Source of the DNA: Coriobacteriia bacterium
GTDB taxonomy: Bacteria > Actinomycetota > Coriobacteriia > Coriobacteriales > UBA8131
Length of the DNA stretch: 6,927 nt
NCBI GenBank assembly: GCA_009781525.1
Contig: WQXZ01000092.1
Span: 1 to 6,927, forward strand
Direction: 5' to 3'
Shown here in pieces: positions 6,817 through 6,927 of the stretch. A model generated the notes under the pieces. That model saw only the letters and a program-made list of their open reading frames with translations, was not told the DNA's origin and ran no database searches. The translations under genes and the position numbers were made by a program. How positions within the stretch are numbered: position 1 is the stretch's first letter; each line of letters begins with the position of its first letter.

Positions 6817-6927
6817 ATGCCTAAGAAGATCAGGAGCCTAATTGAGTTCATGGATGCATTCCCCGATGAGGCATCCTGCGAACAGCATTTGTTCGCCATT
6901 AAATACCCAAAGGGTTATGTTTGCCCC
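6817..6927 (+). CDS. IS1595-family transposase, N-terminal 37 codons, runs off the right edge
   Basis: The ATG at 6817-6819 follows a strong AGGAGG (6805-6810) with six bases between. The frame is open to the last base. The visible residues include LIEFMDAFPDEASCEQHLFA, ending KYPKGYVCP. This matches the N-terminal pattern of IS1595-type transposases, where an F-(x)n-FPDE-x-C helix leads to a (R/K)(W/Y)P-x-G-(F/Y)-x-CP segment that opens a zinc ribbon (the CxxC starts at C36). The catalytic DDE-type core (ISXO2-like in this family) is beyond the window, so integrity cannot be judged. It is co-directional with the interrupted restriction gene, so it could be transcribed by read-through from the island promoter. 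Confidence 0.85.
   Translation, partial: MPKKIRSLIEFMDAFPDEASCEQHLFAIKYPKGYVCP

Larger units (their letters stand above)
6707..6927 (+). mobile_element. Left part of an IS1595-family insertion sequence
   Basis: The restriction-enzyme reading frame is family-like as far as SANDNNQ (codon ending at 6705), then hits TGA and is followed by a transposase gene in the same direction, which places the IS left end at about 6706-6710. The exact end and target duplication (usually 8 bp in this family) cannot be set because the right end is outside the window. The 105 bases before the transposase ATG hold no other gene. Confidence 0.75.

Noticed and set aside
1..6927. CRISPR array, retron or tRNA/rRNA gene
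   Set aside because: No regularly spaced repeats, no reverse transcriptase frame, and no tRNA-like or rRNA-like segment recognised in the non-coding stretches.

Overview
The window is a genomic-island edge in a bacterium with good Shine-Dalgarno sites. A chromosomal-looking ABC-transporter gene (about 57% GC by hand count over bases 1-240) lies next to an AT-rich block of phage-defence-type genes (sampled lines 30-42% GC), and the right side ends in an insertion sequence. The GC content and gene types would fit an actinobacterium (Bifidobacterium or a Coriobacteriia member), or a mid-GC firmicute. I cannot fix the genus from sequence alone.

Layout. (1) 1-267, minus strand: N-terminal 89 codons of an ABC-2-type ATPase of the COG4586 kind, running off the left edge. 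(2) 268-529: spacer that drops abruptly from very GC-rich (301-360, 46/60 G+C) to AT-rich, with a good promoter at 434-462. (3) 530-1231: unrecognised 233-aa protein with a GTG start. (4) 1265-2404: 379-aa XRE helix-turn-helix/ImmA-IrrE zinc-protease protein. (5) 2405-2520: spacer with two perfect inverted repeats. (6) 2521-3396: 291-aa SEFIR (TIR-like) protein with an AbiJ-type N-terminal region. (7) 3433-6711: 1092-aa remnant of a single-chain Type ISP restriction-modification enzyme (LlaGI/LlaBIII-like), with Mrr-type nuclease, SF2 helicase and the start of an N6-adenine methyltransferase. It stops shortly after the NPPY motif. (8) About 6707 to the right edge: left end of an IS1595-family element, with the transposase start at 6817 and a hairpin over its ribosome binding site.

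How the genes may work together. All four island genes point the same way and look like one or two transcription units. The first pair has the layout of a toxin-antitoxin-like defence pair: an unknown protein followed by an XRE-ImmA/IrrE regulator-protease. The SEFIR protein is a predicted abortive-infection effector. The restriction enzyme would have been the front-line defence, but the IS has removed the rest of its methyltransferase and its target recognition domain, so it is probably inactive. The most interesting untested idea is that the unknown protein, the ImmA/IrrE protein and the SEFIR effector form one three-gene system.
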